DNA of 5,221 bases from Desulfobacterales bacterium (lineage in GTDB: Bacteria > Desulfobacterota > Desulfobacteria > Desulfobacterales > 4be13): the NCBI GenBank assembly GCA_029934695.1, contig JAOZLU010000496.1, positions 1 through 5,221 on the forward strand, given 5' to 3'. The first letter of the stretch is position 1. The number at the start of each line of letters is the position of its first letter. The position numbers were made by a program, and so were the translations under genes. The notes under the pieces are model-generated. The model did no database searches. It was not told where the DNA came from and saw only the letters and a list, made by a program, of their open reading frames with translations. Shown one piece after another: positions 1 to 4,412 of the stretch.

Positions 1-88
1 CCAGACATTTCACTCTCAAGCAAAAAATATTATTTTCACAATTAGACTGTACCTTTTTCAGATTTTGTGATAACAGGCTGAATCGTTC

Positions 89-97
89 TGTTAATAT
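89..97 (+). promoter_or_regulatory. possible extended -10 promoter ahead of the DUF4911-miaB gene set
   Basis: A TG at 89-90, one base, then TAATAT at 92-97 fit an extended -10 element. Transcription would start near 104, giving a leader of about 34 bases before the TTG start at 138. There is no good -35 box at 17 bases; the nearest resemblance is TTGTGA at 65-70, 21 bases away. The -10 lies inside a 10-base palindrome (91-100), and an AACAG...CTGTT inverted repeat (72-76 and 88-92) flanks the would-be spacer. The surrounding DNA is AT-rich and non-coding, so chance matches are likely. Confidence 0.3.
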
Positions 98-137
98 TAA
101 GGTAATTTGAAGGGAATGCCAATTTTATAAAAATATT

Positions 138-353
138 TTGGAAACAATAAAGAAATACTATCGTGTGGATCGAAGGGAAATCAGTTTTTTAAGATTTATC
201 CTTGAGGCTTATGACGGCATTGCAATGATGGAAACGCTTGATGCCAAGAAGGGACTCGTGGTTTTCTGCATTTCCCCGGGGTGCGAGGCAGATGTGAAAA
301 TGCTTTTGCAGGACCTTGAAAATGATATTATGATTGAGAAAGTCAAACAATGA
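138..353 (+). CDS. DUF4911 domain-containing small protein
   Basis: This 71-residue soluble protein matches my recollection of the DUF4911 family, a short single-domain family of unknown function found in deltaproteobacteria, often just upstream of miaB. The typical pattern is visible: a YYRVDRREI start, an FLRFILEAYDGIA helix (residues 18-29), a hydrophobic strand LVVFCISPGCE (39-49) and an acidic C-terminal helix. There is no signal peptide or membrane segment. The in-frame stop at 108-110 limits the gene. No ATG or GTG lies between that stop and the conserved region, so translation probably begins at the TTG at 138-140 (ATT at 135 is the only other possibility). The nearest purine-rich stretch, GAAGGGA at 109-115, is too far away to be a normal ribosome binding site, so initiation should be weak. 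Its TGA overlaps the ATG of a five-codon minicistron leading to miaB. Role unknown; its context suggests a link to RNA modification. Confidence 0.78.
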   Translation: METIKKYYRVDRREISFLRFILEAYDGIAMMETLDAKKGLVVFCISPGCEADVKMLLQDLENDIMIEKVKQ

Positions 354-370
354 CAAATAACAAATGACAA
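350..370 (+). repeat. three-heptamer element with minicistron at the miaB start
   Basis: Three 7-base units follow without gaps: ATGACAA (350-356), ATAACAA (357-363) and ATGACAA (364-370). The third unit contains the miaB start codon. The 7-base step places stop codons at 351 (TGA), 358 (TAA) and 365 (TGA), one in each reading frame. The first unit's TGA ends the DUF4911 gene and overlaps an ATG at 350 (ATGA). That ATG opens a five-codon frame, MTNNK, whose TGA (365-367) overlaps the miaB ATG, again as ATGA. No Shine-Dalgarno sequence lies 5-12 bases before 364, so miaB may depend on translational coupling. The repeat is plainly visible; its function is inferred. Confidence 0.6.
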
Positions 371-1755
371 AAAACCTGTACATTCATACCATCGGATGTC
401 AGATGAATGTGTATGACTCCGAGCGGATCGCAGAGGGATTAAAACCTCTGGGGTATGTGACCTCTTCCCTTGAAACAGCGGATCTGGTTATTGCAAACAC
501 ATGCTCAATCCGGGAAAAAGCAGAACATAAGGTCTTCAGCTTTTTAGGGCTTCTTGCAGACATGAAAAGAAAAAACCCGAATATTATTATCGGCGTCGGG
601 GGATGCGTGGCCCAGCAGGAAGGGAAAAAAATGCTTGCGCGAGTGCCGTATCTTGATGTTGTATTCGGGACACATGCTATTGCCCGGCTGCCGCAAATTA
701 TCAAACAGATTGAATTGAACAGACGCACTGTTGTTGATATTGAAATGTTGGAAAGGATTGAAGAAATTCCTGCCGCTCCCGAACTGACAACCCGTAACAA
801 ACAGATGAATCTCTCTGAGGATGGGAACAAAGCCACGAGTTTTGTGACCATTATGCAAGGGTGTGACAATTATTGCACATACTGCGTGGTTCCTTATGTG
901 CGGGGCCGGGAAATGAGCAGGGATCCTGAAAGCATTGTCAAAGAAGTCAGATCGCTTGTAAAATCCGGAGTGCGGGAAGTTACGCTGCTGGGTCAGAATG
1001 TGAACAGTTACGGGAAAAAAGAGGGACTGTGTCCATTTTCCGAACTGCTTTCGCGCATTAATGACATTGAAGGGCTGCAGCGGATCAGGTTCACCACATC
1101 TCATCCAAAAGACCTTTCAGACTCGCTGATTCATACATTTAAGCATCTGGACAAATTGTGCAGACATATTCATTTGCCTGTTCAGTCAGGATCAGACAGA
1201 ATTTTAAAGAAGATGAACCGGAAGTATTCCAGAGAATTGTATCTTGAAAAAGTGGAAAAGCTGCATACCGCATGTCCCGGAATTGCAATCACTTCTGATA
1301 TGATTGTCGGTTTTCCGGGAGAAACACGGGCTGATTTTGAGGAAACACTGGATCTGATGAAAACTGTGGAATATGACAGCCTGTTTGCGTTTAAGTATTC
1401 TGACCGTCCCAATGCGCCCGCGGCGAGTTTTCCAGATAAAGTCCCGGAAGAGGAAAAAAAAGAGAGATTGCGACTGCTGCTGGAGTTGCAGGGATATTAC
1501 AAAACGAAAAAAAATGAAGCCCAAGTCGGATCAACCGAACTGATCCTTGTTGACGGTTTCAGCAAAAAACAGACGCCCGAAATCCAAAATCAGGATGTCC
1601 AATGGACAGGACGGACATCGTCAAATAAGATCGTAAACTTCATTCAGGGTGATGCCTGTGATAAAATCTTTACAGGAAAAATGATTCCTGTCAGAATTGA
1701 CAAAGCATTTCCTCATTCACTCTGGGGCAGAGCCATGCCCTGTTCGGACTGCTGA
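364..1755 (+). CDS. miaB: tRNA-2-methylthio-N6-dimethylallyladenosine synthase MiaB
   Basis: MiaB is a cytoplasmic radical-SAM methylthiotransferase. It converts N6-isopentenyladenosine-37 to its 2-methylthio form in tRNAs that read codons beginning with U. The 463-residue length is normal for the family. The N-terminal UPF0004 domain (about 1-125) carries the three cluster-binding cysteines C12 (TIGCQMN), C47 (NTCSIR) and C81 (GGCVAQ). The radical-SAM domain (about 155-380) has the CxxxCxxC motif at C167, C171 and C174, followed by VVPYVRGREMSR, which favours MiaB over RimO or MtaB. It also has LGQNVNSY and HLPVQSGSD. A C-terminal TRAM domain (about 385-458) should bind tRNA. The last residues, PCSDC, add two cysteines outside the known motifs. 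The start is the ATG inside the heptamer element. Two A8 runs occur in the second half, near 1452 and 1507. The next gene begins 111 bases later. Confidence 0.97.
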   Translation: MTKNLYIHTIGCQMNVYDSERIAEGLKPLGYVTSSLETADLVIANTCSIREKAEHKVFSFLGLLADMKRKNPNIIIGVGGCVAQQEGKKMLARVPYLDVVFGTHAIARLPQIIKQIELNRRTVVDIEMLERIEEIPAAPELTTRNKQMNLSEDGNKATSFVTIMQGCDNYCTYCVVPYVRGREMSRDPESIVKEVRSLVKSGVREVTLLGQNVNSYGKKEGLCPFSELLSRINDIEGLQRIRFTTSHPKDLSDSLIHTFKHLDKLCRHIHLPVQSGSDRILKKMNRKYSRELYLEKVEKLHTACPGIAITSDMIVGFPGETRADFEETLDLMKTVEYDSLFAFKYSDRPNAPAASFPDKVPEEEKKERLRLLLELQGYYKTKKNEAQVGSTELILVDGFSKKQTPEIQNQDVQWTGRTSSNKIVNFIQGDACDKIFTGKMIPVRIDKAFPHSLWGRAMPCSDC

Positions 1756-1779
1756 AACCGAAATTCCCTTGGATTTGAT

Positions 1780-1816
1780 AATCCCACAGGAGCAGGCAGA
1801 AAGGGATTTTTTATAA
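1780..1816 (+). terminator. weak terminator-like hairpin after miaB
   Basis: AATCCC (1780-1785) can pair with GGGATT (1803-1808) around a 17-base loop, and the 3' arm runs into T-rich DNA (1807-1812, then ATAATTT). A competing pairing is TCCCTT (1765-1770) with AAGGGA (1801-1806). Both stems are only six pairs with long loops, so this may at most attenuate read-through from miaB. The tail also contains a perfect TATAAT (1812-1817), but no -35 box stands 16-18 bases upstream, so I do not call a promoter. If the hairpin works, the DUF151 gene would need its own promoter. Confidence 0.25.
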
Positions 1817-1844
1817 TTTCCCCTATCATAATACAGAAAACAGC

Positions 1845-1866
1845 AACTGTTGGAAGGAGGACAGTT
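1845..1866 (+). promoter_or_regulatory. inverted repeat presenting the DUF151 Shine-Dalgarno in its loop
   Basis: AACTGT (1845-1850) and ACAGTT (1861-1866) are perfect complements. They enclose the 10-base TGGAAGGAGG, which is the ribosome binding site (AAGGAGG, 1854-1860, six bases before the ATG at 1867). In RNA this would be a six-pair hairpin with the Shine-Dalgarno fully in the loop and the stem touching the start codon. GGA motifs in hairpin loops are the kind of site bound by CsrA, so control by an RNA-binding protein is conceivable. The repeat is certain; regulation is inferred. Confidence 0.45.
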
Positions 1867-2358
1867 ATGTTGCATAAAGTAAGCATAGCAGGCATGACCA
1901 TGGATCCGGCATCAAACACCCCGATTATTATTTTACGGTCCGAGGATGACCAGGCAATTCCTATATGGATCGGACTGCTGGAAGCCACTTCCATCGCTTC
2001 AGCCCTTCAGAATATCAAGTTTGATCGTCCCATGACCCATGATCTTTTTAAAAATTTTACAGATGTTCTGAATATCAGCGTTTCAAAGGTTGAGGTATGT
2101 GATTTAAAGGATAACACCTTTTACGCCCGAATACATTTTATCTCCAAAGAAAGGAATTTTGACGTAGATGCCCGTCCAAGCGATGCCATTGCCATTGCGC
2201 TTCGATTCAGTGCGCCCATTTATGTGGATGACAAGGTGATCGAAAATTCAAAAATGGCAGAGAGCGCCGAAGTTCTGGATAACAGTGAAGAGGGAAAAAA
2301 GTGGGCCGAGTATCTTGACGGACTTTCTCCGGATGATTTCGGGAAATACAAAATATAG
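1867..2358 (+). CDS. bifunctional nuclease family protein (DUF151)
   Basis: The 163-residue protein belongs to the DUF151 family (BFN domain), which is named for plant proteins with both DNase and RNase activity. Bacterial members are poorly characterised cytoplasmic proteins. Family landmarks are visible in order: a short N-terminal strand ending GMTMDPASNTPIIIL (9-23), IPIWIGLLEA (31-40), the RPMTHDL segment (54-60) and the hallmark DARPSDAIAIALR (101-113), followed by PIYV (117-120). Residues 140-163 form a charged tail of the type I associate with longer family members. There is no signal peptide or membrane segment. The start is secure: AAGGAGG sits six bases upstream, the best ribosome binding site on the + strand here. 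The gene is 111 bases after miaB and 22 bases before the PHP gene, so it is probably cotranscribed with the latter. The substrate is unknown, and nuclease activity is transferred from the family name only. Confidence 0.9.
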   Translation: MLHKVSIAGMTMDPASNTPIIILRSEDDQAIPIWIGLLEATSIASALQNIKFDRPMTHDLFKNFTDVLNISVSKVEVCDLKDNTFYARIHFISKERNFDVDARPSDAIAIALRFSAPIYVDDKVIENSKMAESAEVLDNSEEGKKWAEYLDGLSPDDFGKYKI

Positions 2359-2366
2359 AAGGGCCA

Positions 2367-2387
2367 ATGACGGGTAACAGATGATTG
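2367..2387 (+). repeat. three-heptamer element with minicistron at the PHP gene start
   Basis: ATGACGG (2367-2373), GTAACAG (2374-2380) and ATGATTG (2381-2387) have the same layout as the element at miaB. The two ATGs are again 14 bases apart, with a (A/G)TAACA(A/G) unit between them touching the second. Stops at 2368 (TGA), 2375 (TAA) and 2382 (TGA) close all three frames. The first ATG opens MTGNR, whose TGA overlaps the gene's ATG as ATGA. GAAGGG at 2358-2363 is three bases from the minicistron ATG but 17 from the PHP ATG, so it is better placed for the minicistron. Confidence 0.55.
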
Positions 2388-3016
2388 ATCTTCATACACA
2401 TTCATTTTTCAGTGACGGGGCATTGGTTCCGTCTGAACTTGTGAGGCGGGCTGAATTTACAGGACTTAAAGGCATCGGAATCACGGATCATGGGGATTTG
2501 TCCAATATTGATTTTATTATTCCCAGGATCATTGCTGTAGCGGAAGCACTGAATAACGTCCTTAGTATAAAAGTTGTTCCGGGTATTGAAATCACCCATG
2601 TTCCACCCCCGCTGATTCGGGAAACTGCTGAAAAGGCCCGAGCTTCAGGTGCAAAAATCATTATTGTTCATGGTGAGACCATTGTTGAACCGGTTGCCCC
2701 CGGCACCAACATTGCTGCCCTGAAATCCGATATTGATGTGCTTGCACATCCCGGGCTGATCACTGAAACGGAAGTTTTAAAGGCAAAGGAAAGAGGCGTT
2801 TATCTGGAGATATCTGCCCGTAAGGGCCATTCCCTGACCAATGGACATGTTGCCAGGCTTGCAGAAAAAACAGGCGCAAAGCTTGTGATCAATACAGATG
2901 CACATGATCCCGGGGACCTGATTAATGAAAATCAGGCGCGGCGCGTGGTACGCGGCGCGGGGTTGACGGATAAAGATTTTGAAATGATGCAGGAAAACGC
3001 TTCCACTTTTCTGTAA
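2381..3016 (+). CDS. PHP-domain metal-dependent phosphoesterase (histidinol phosphatase-like)
   Basis: This complete 211-residue PHP-domain protein belongs to a family of metal-dependent phosphoesterases with a seven-stranded barrel. It includes histidinol-phosphate phosphatases, YcdX-like phosphatases and nucleotide phosphatases. All the expected metal ligands are visible: H5 and H7 (DLHTHS), D12, H37 (GITDHGD), E70 (VPGIE), H97 (IVHGE), H123 (LAHPG), and D173 and H175 (NTDAH). The catalytic centre therefore looks intact and probably holds a two- or three-metal site. There is no signal peptide. The substrate cannot be read from the sequence. The protein is short and no histidine genes are nearby, so a role in histidine synthesis is not supported. 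The start is the ATG within the heptamer element, 22 bases after the DUF151 stop; the conserved motif begins at residue 3, so no earlier start is needed. The gene ends 34 bases before the convergent antitoxin stop. Confidence 0.92.
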   Translation: MIDLHTHSFFSDGALVPSELVRRAEFTGLKGIGITDHGDLSNIDFIIPRIIAVAEALNNVLSIKVVPGIEITHVPPPLIRETAEKARASGAKIIIVHGETIVEPVAPGTNIAALKSDIDVLAHPGLITETEVLKAKERGVYLEISARKGHSLTNGHVARLAEKTGAKLVINTDAHDPGDLINENQARRVVRGAGLTDKDFEMMQENASTFL

Positions 3017-3036
3017 AAAGTTAAAAATGGAAAGTT
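3017..3036 (+). repeat. short 14-base-period repeat after the PHP stop
   Basis: AAAGTT occurs at 3017-3022 and again at 3031-3036, exactly 14 bases apart, with AAAAATGG between them. The two copies begin immediately after the PHP stop codon and occupy most of the 34-base gap before the convergent antitoxin. The DNA is simple and A-rich, so this may be chance. It is listed because 7- and 14-base periods recur at other gene boundaries in this window. Confidence 0.3.
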
Positions 3037-3050
3037 CGGTTCCGGCAATG

Positions 3051-3281
3051 TCACATCGTCTGTTCAAACTGTGACAGCCTCACATCTCCTTCCGGAAAAC
3101 GGGCCACTATTTCCAGACTTCCCCCCATTTCCCTGATATGGCGGCGCAGAGTGCTTATGTCCATATCCGCACACAGTTCCCGGAGACGTATCTCTCTCAG
3201 CATTTCCCGGGTCTTTTCCCCGGATTTTTTCTGCGCTTCAGGTGACATCCGGTCCCGAAGCAGTCTGAACGGTTTCGCCAT
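3051..3281 (-). CDS. higA: HigA-type antitoxin apparently lacking its helix-turn-helix
   Basis: This 76-residue protein is the partner of the HigB-like toxin directly upstream. Both ends match the HigA-type antitoxin family I know: MAKPFRLLRDRMSPEA with EKTREML (residues 1-28), and ADMDISTLRRHIREMGGSLEIVARF followed by PEGDVRL (38-69). Usual members are about 95-105 residues, with an XRE-type helix-turn-helix of roughly 28 residues between these blocks. Here LRELC (33-37) runs straight into ADMDISTLRR, so the DNA-binding part is missing without a frameshift. It may still neutralise the toxin but should not bind an operator as usual. Its ATG shares one base with the toxin's TAA (TAATG), and AAAGGAG lies upstream with normal spacing, so the pair is translationally coupled. 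It ends 34 bases from the convergent PHP gene. An original HTH-less variant is an alternative to deletion. Confidence 0.8.
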   Translation of the reverse strand: MAKPFRLLRDRMSPEAQKKSGEKTREMLREIRLRELCADMDISTLRRHIREMGGSLEIVARFPEGDVRLSQFEQTM

Positions 3282-3637
3282 TATCTCTCTCCTTTCTGCA
3301 GGCTTTTCAGATGTTCTGCGAAAAGTCTGTCAGCCATAGGAACAAATTTCTCATACCATCTTCTGTTTCCTGTCTTGTTGCCTCCGATCAGCAGTATGGC
3401 GGTCCTTTCCGGGTCAAACGCATATAATATCCTGTAAGGACTTCCTCTGTGCTGTATTCTCAGTTCCCGCATCTGCCCGAATCGGGACCCCCTGACATCT
3501 GAACTGTAAGGGTACGGAAGCGCAGGGCCTCTGACTTCCAATGATCCCACAGCAGCGACGATGTCTGTCTGTTCAGCTTCGGTGAGAGTGCCCCACCATT
3601 CACCGAATTCATCTGTGTATTCAACATTCCATGTCAT
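3281..3637 (-). CDS. higB: HigB-like toxin of the RelE/ParE superfamily (phage Gp49-like)
   Basis: The 118-residue product belongs to the Gp49/HigB-like group of type II toxins in the RelE/ParE superfamily. Toxins of this type usually act as ribosome-dependent mRNA endonucleases. Visible family blocks are the start WNVEYTDEFGEWW (3-15), then MRELRIQHRGSPYRILYAFDP (56-76), ILLIGGNKTG (81-90), RWYEKFVPMADRLFAEHL (93-110) and a basic tail. The core appears complete, so the toxin may be active. The frame is open back to 3685, but I place the start at 3637-3635. There AAGGAG (3649-3644) stands six bases before the ATG, and family proteins begin with a similar short MxW-type end. The antitoxin follows with a one-base overlap. 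The toxin-first order is typical of hig-type loci. The gene lies beyond the tRNA-Leu terminator and should have its own promoter between about 3650 and 3760. The pair seems richer in G and C than its neighbours, consistent with acquisition. Confidence 0.88.
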   Translation of the reverse strand: MTWNVEYTDEFGEWWGTLTEAEQTDIVAAVGSLEVRGPALPYPYSSDVRGSRFGQMRELRIQHRGSPYRILYAFDPERTAILLIGGNKTGNRRWYEKFVPMADRLFAEHLKSLQKGER

Positions 3638-3699
3638 GAAAAGCTCCTTATGCCTCTTCAAGTCCGCCTGGCCCTCAAGGTACATAAAAAAATGTCAGT

Positions 3700-3711
3700 A
3701 TTCATCTGAAT
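3700..3711 (-). promoter_or_regulatory. possible operator upstream of the toxin gene
   Basis: ATTCA and TGAAT form a perfect five-base inverted repeat with a two-base spacer, about 63 bases before the toxin ATG. It lies in the AT-rich stretch where the hig promoter is expected; TTGAAT read on the - strand (3714-3709) could serve as a -35 box, but no convincing -10 follows. HigA proteins usually bind such palindromes. The antitoxin encoded here has no visible helix-turn-helix, so if this is an operator it may be a relic or be used by another regulator. Confidence 0.25.
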
Positions 3712-3770
3712 TCAAATAATTTATCTCTTTTTTTGCCGCTTTTCAATCTTCAGCATCATCCCGGGCAGAC

Positions 3771-3815
3771 AAAAAAGGCGCAACCCTCAGAATCTCTAAG
3801 GAGTTACGCCTTTTT
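3771..3815 (-). terminator. strong Rho-independent terminator of tRNA-Leu
   Basis: Read on the - strand, the arm 3815-3801 pairs with 3786-3772 over 15 positions, 13 Watson-Crick and two G-U. The inner 14 bases can continue with TTAGA against TCTGA around a three-base loop. The 3' arm ends in six T (3776-3771). On the + strand the two wobble positions become C-A mismatches, so the structure is better in the tRNA direction. It starts nine bases after the tRNA CCA end and separates the tRNA from the toxin-antitoxin pair. Confidence 0.88.
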
Positions 3816-3823
3816 CATTTTTT

Positions 3824-3909
3824 TGGTGCCGAAGGTCGGACTCGAACCGACACGGGCGTCGCCCACTACCCCCTCAAGATAGCGTGTCTACCAATTCCAC
3901 CACTTCGGC
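3824..3909 (-). tRNA. tRNA-Leu (anticodon GAG)
   Basis: This 86-base tRNA includes an encoded CCA (3826-3824). The acceptor arms GCCGAAG (3909-3903) and CTTCGGC (3834-3828) pair fully, with A as discriminator. The anticodon arm is CTATC, loop TTGAGGG, GGTAG, giving anticodon GAG, which reads the leucine codons CUC and CUU. The long variable arm typical of leucine tRNAs follows. The T arm carries GGTTCGAGTCC, and the D arm has the leucine-type GGAATTGGTAGAC sequence. Position 37 is G, so it is not a substrate of the MiaB encoded in this window. secG followed by tRNA-Leu(GAG) also occurs in Escherichia coli. A promoter candidate and a terminator flank it. Confidence 0.97.
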
Positions 3910-3927
3910 ACATTTAATTAACTATGT

Positions 3928-3956
3928 CCTTTATTCTGTTTCAGCACAGAAGTCAA
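3928..3956 (-). promoter_or_regulatory. candidate promoter of tRNA-Leu
   Basis: On the - strand TTGACT (3956-3951) is followed after 17 bases by TAAAGG (3933-3928), or after 16 bases by ATAAAG. A start near 3921 would leave a leader of about 12 bases before the mature tRNA, a plausible length. The -35 box is good and the -10 poor. The spacer is almost filled by a perfect six-base inverted repeat, TTCTGT and ACAGAA (3951-3934). A second box, TTGACA (3991-3986), lies just after the secG stop with ATTTAA 17 bases on, so there may be tandem promoters. Cotranscription with secG is also possible because no terminator lies between them. Confidence 0.4.
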
Positions 3957-3994
3957 CCTTTTTTAAATGCGATTGTTACAAATCCTGTCAACTT

Positions 3995-4354
3995 CTATTC
4001 CGAAGGTGCCGGGCTGTCAGATTCTGCCGGTGTCGTCTCTGAGGTTTCAGAGCCGGAAGCATCTTTTCCCGGTACAGCCTGCCCCTCTATCGGAGCCTTG
4101 TCCGTCATAATGGAGCTTCCCATTCTGTTGCTGGAAAGATAAGCAAGAACCAAGGATGTCACCATAAACATAACAGCAACCACAGTTGTTGCTTTGCCCA
4201 GAAAAGTGGATGCGCCTGTACTGCCAAAGAGCGTCTGGCTGGAACCTCCTCCGAAGGCAGCTCCCATATCCGCCCCTTTTCCAGTCTGAAGCAGCACAAT
4301 CATAATCAGCGCAATACAAACGATAATATGTACAGCAATTAACAATATTGACAT
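3995..4354 (-). CDS. secG: preprotein translocase subunit SecG
   Basis: SecG is the small accessory subunit of the SecYEG channel in the inner membrane and stimulates SecA-driven export. The 119-residue protein has the family layout: a first membrane segment at about 2-22, a conserved cytoplasmic loop GKGADMGAAFGGGSSQTLFG (25-44) continuing STGASTFLGK, a second membrane segment at about 55-74, and a low-complexity tail (80-119) rich in Ser, Thr, Pro and Glu. It is slightly longer than the Escherichia coli protein, mostly because of the tail. It lies 58 bases after tpiA on the same strand, and the pair is probably cotranscribed. The ATG at 4354 has no good ribosome binding site. A five-codon frame, MYKVK, ends two bases before it, and an AAGGAG-containing hairpin lies about 32 bases upstream. 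The tRNA-Leu gene follows. Confidence 0.95.
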   Translation of the reverse strand: MSILLIAVHIIVCIALIMIVLLQTGKGADMGAAFGGGSSQTLFGSTGASTFLGKATTVVAVMFMVTSLVLAYLSSNRMGSSIMTDKAPIEGQAVPGKDASGSETSETTPAESDSPAPSE

Positions 4355-4386
4355 AACTATTTCACTTTGTACATAAGCTCAGTTTA

Positions 4387-4409
4387 AAGGAGCTTCCAAT
4401 TATCTCCTT
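4387..4409 (-). promoter_or_regulatory. hairpin with a Shine-Dalgarno-like arm between tpiA and secG
   Basis: AAGGAG (4409-4404) and CTCCTT (4392-4387) are perfect complements around an 11-base loop. The hairpin starts three bases after the tpiA stop. No T run follows, so it is not a normal terminator. The 5' arm is a perfect anti-16S sequence but lies about 50 bases from the secG ATG, too far to serve it directly. It could stabilise the tpiA 3' end, act as a processing site or affect secG translation. The stem is only six pairs, so chance is possible. Confidence 0.35.
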
Positions 4410-4412
4410 AGT

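Noticed and set aside
116..130. Four-codon frame MPIL just before the DUF4911 start, as another minicistron.
   Set aside because: The purine-rich stretch touches its ATG, it ends eight bases before the TTG, and there is no heptamer pattern; it is too short to mean anything.
399..869. Long open frames on the - strand across miaB (399-869 and 544-1104).
   Set aside because: They are antisense to a fully conserved miaB frame, have Cys- and Phe-rich low-quality translations and match no family I recognise.
1812..1817. Perfect TATAAT upstream of the DUF151 gene as a promoter.
   Set aside because: No -35 box stands at 16-18 bases (TTGATA is 31 bases away) and no extended TG is present; the surroundings are AT-rich.
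2381..3016. Assignment of the PHP gene as hisK (histidinol phosphatase).
   Set aside because: The metal site is general to PHP proteins, no histidine genes are nearby and no substrate-specific feature is visible.
3638..3685. Longer toxin form starting at 3685 with 16 extra residues.
   Set aside because: The ATG at 3637 has AAGGAG six bases upstream and gives the usual family N-terminus; the extra residues look like translated spacer.
3998..4016. tRNA-like end in the secG 3' region as a possible attachment-site duplicate.
   Set aside because: Only CCTTCGG and GGCACC are shared with the tRNA, in swapped order, and they are part of the secG coding sequence.
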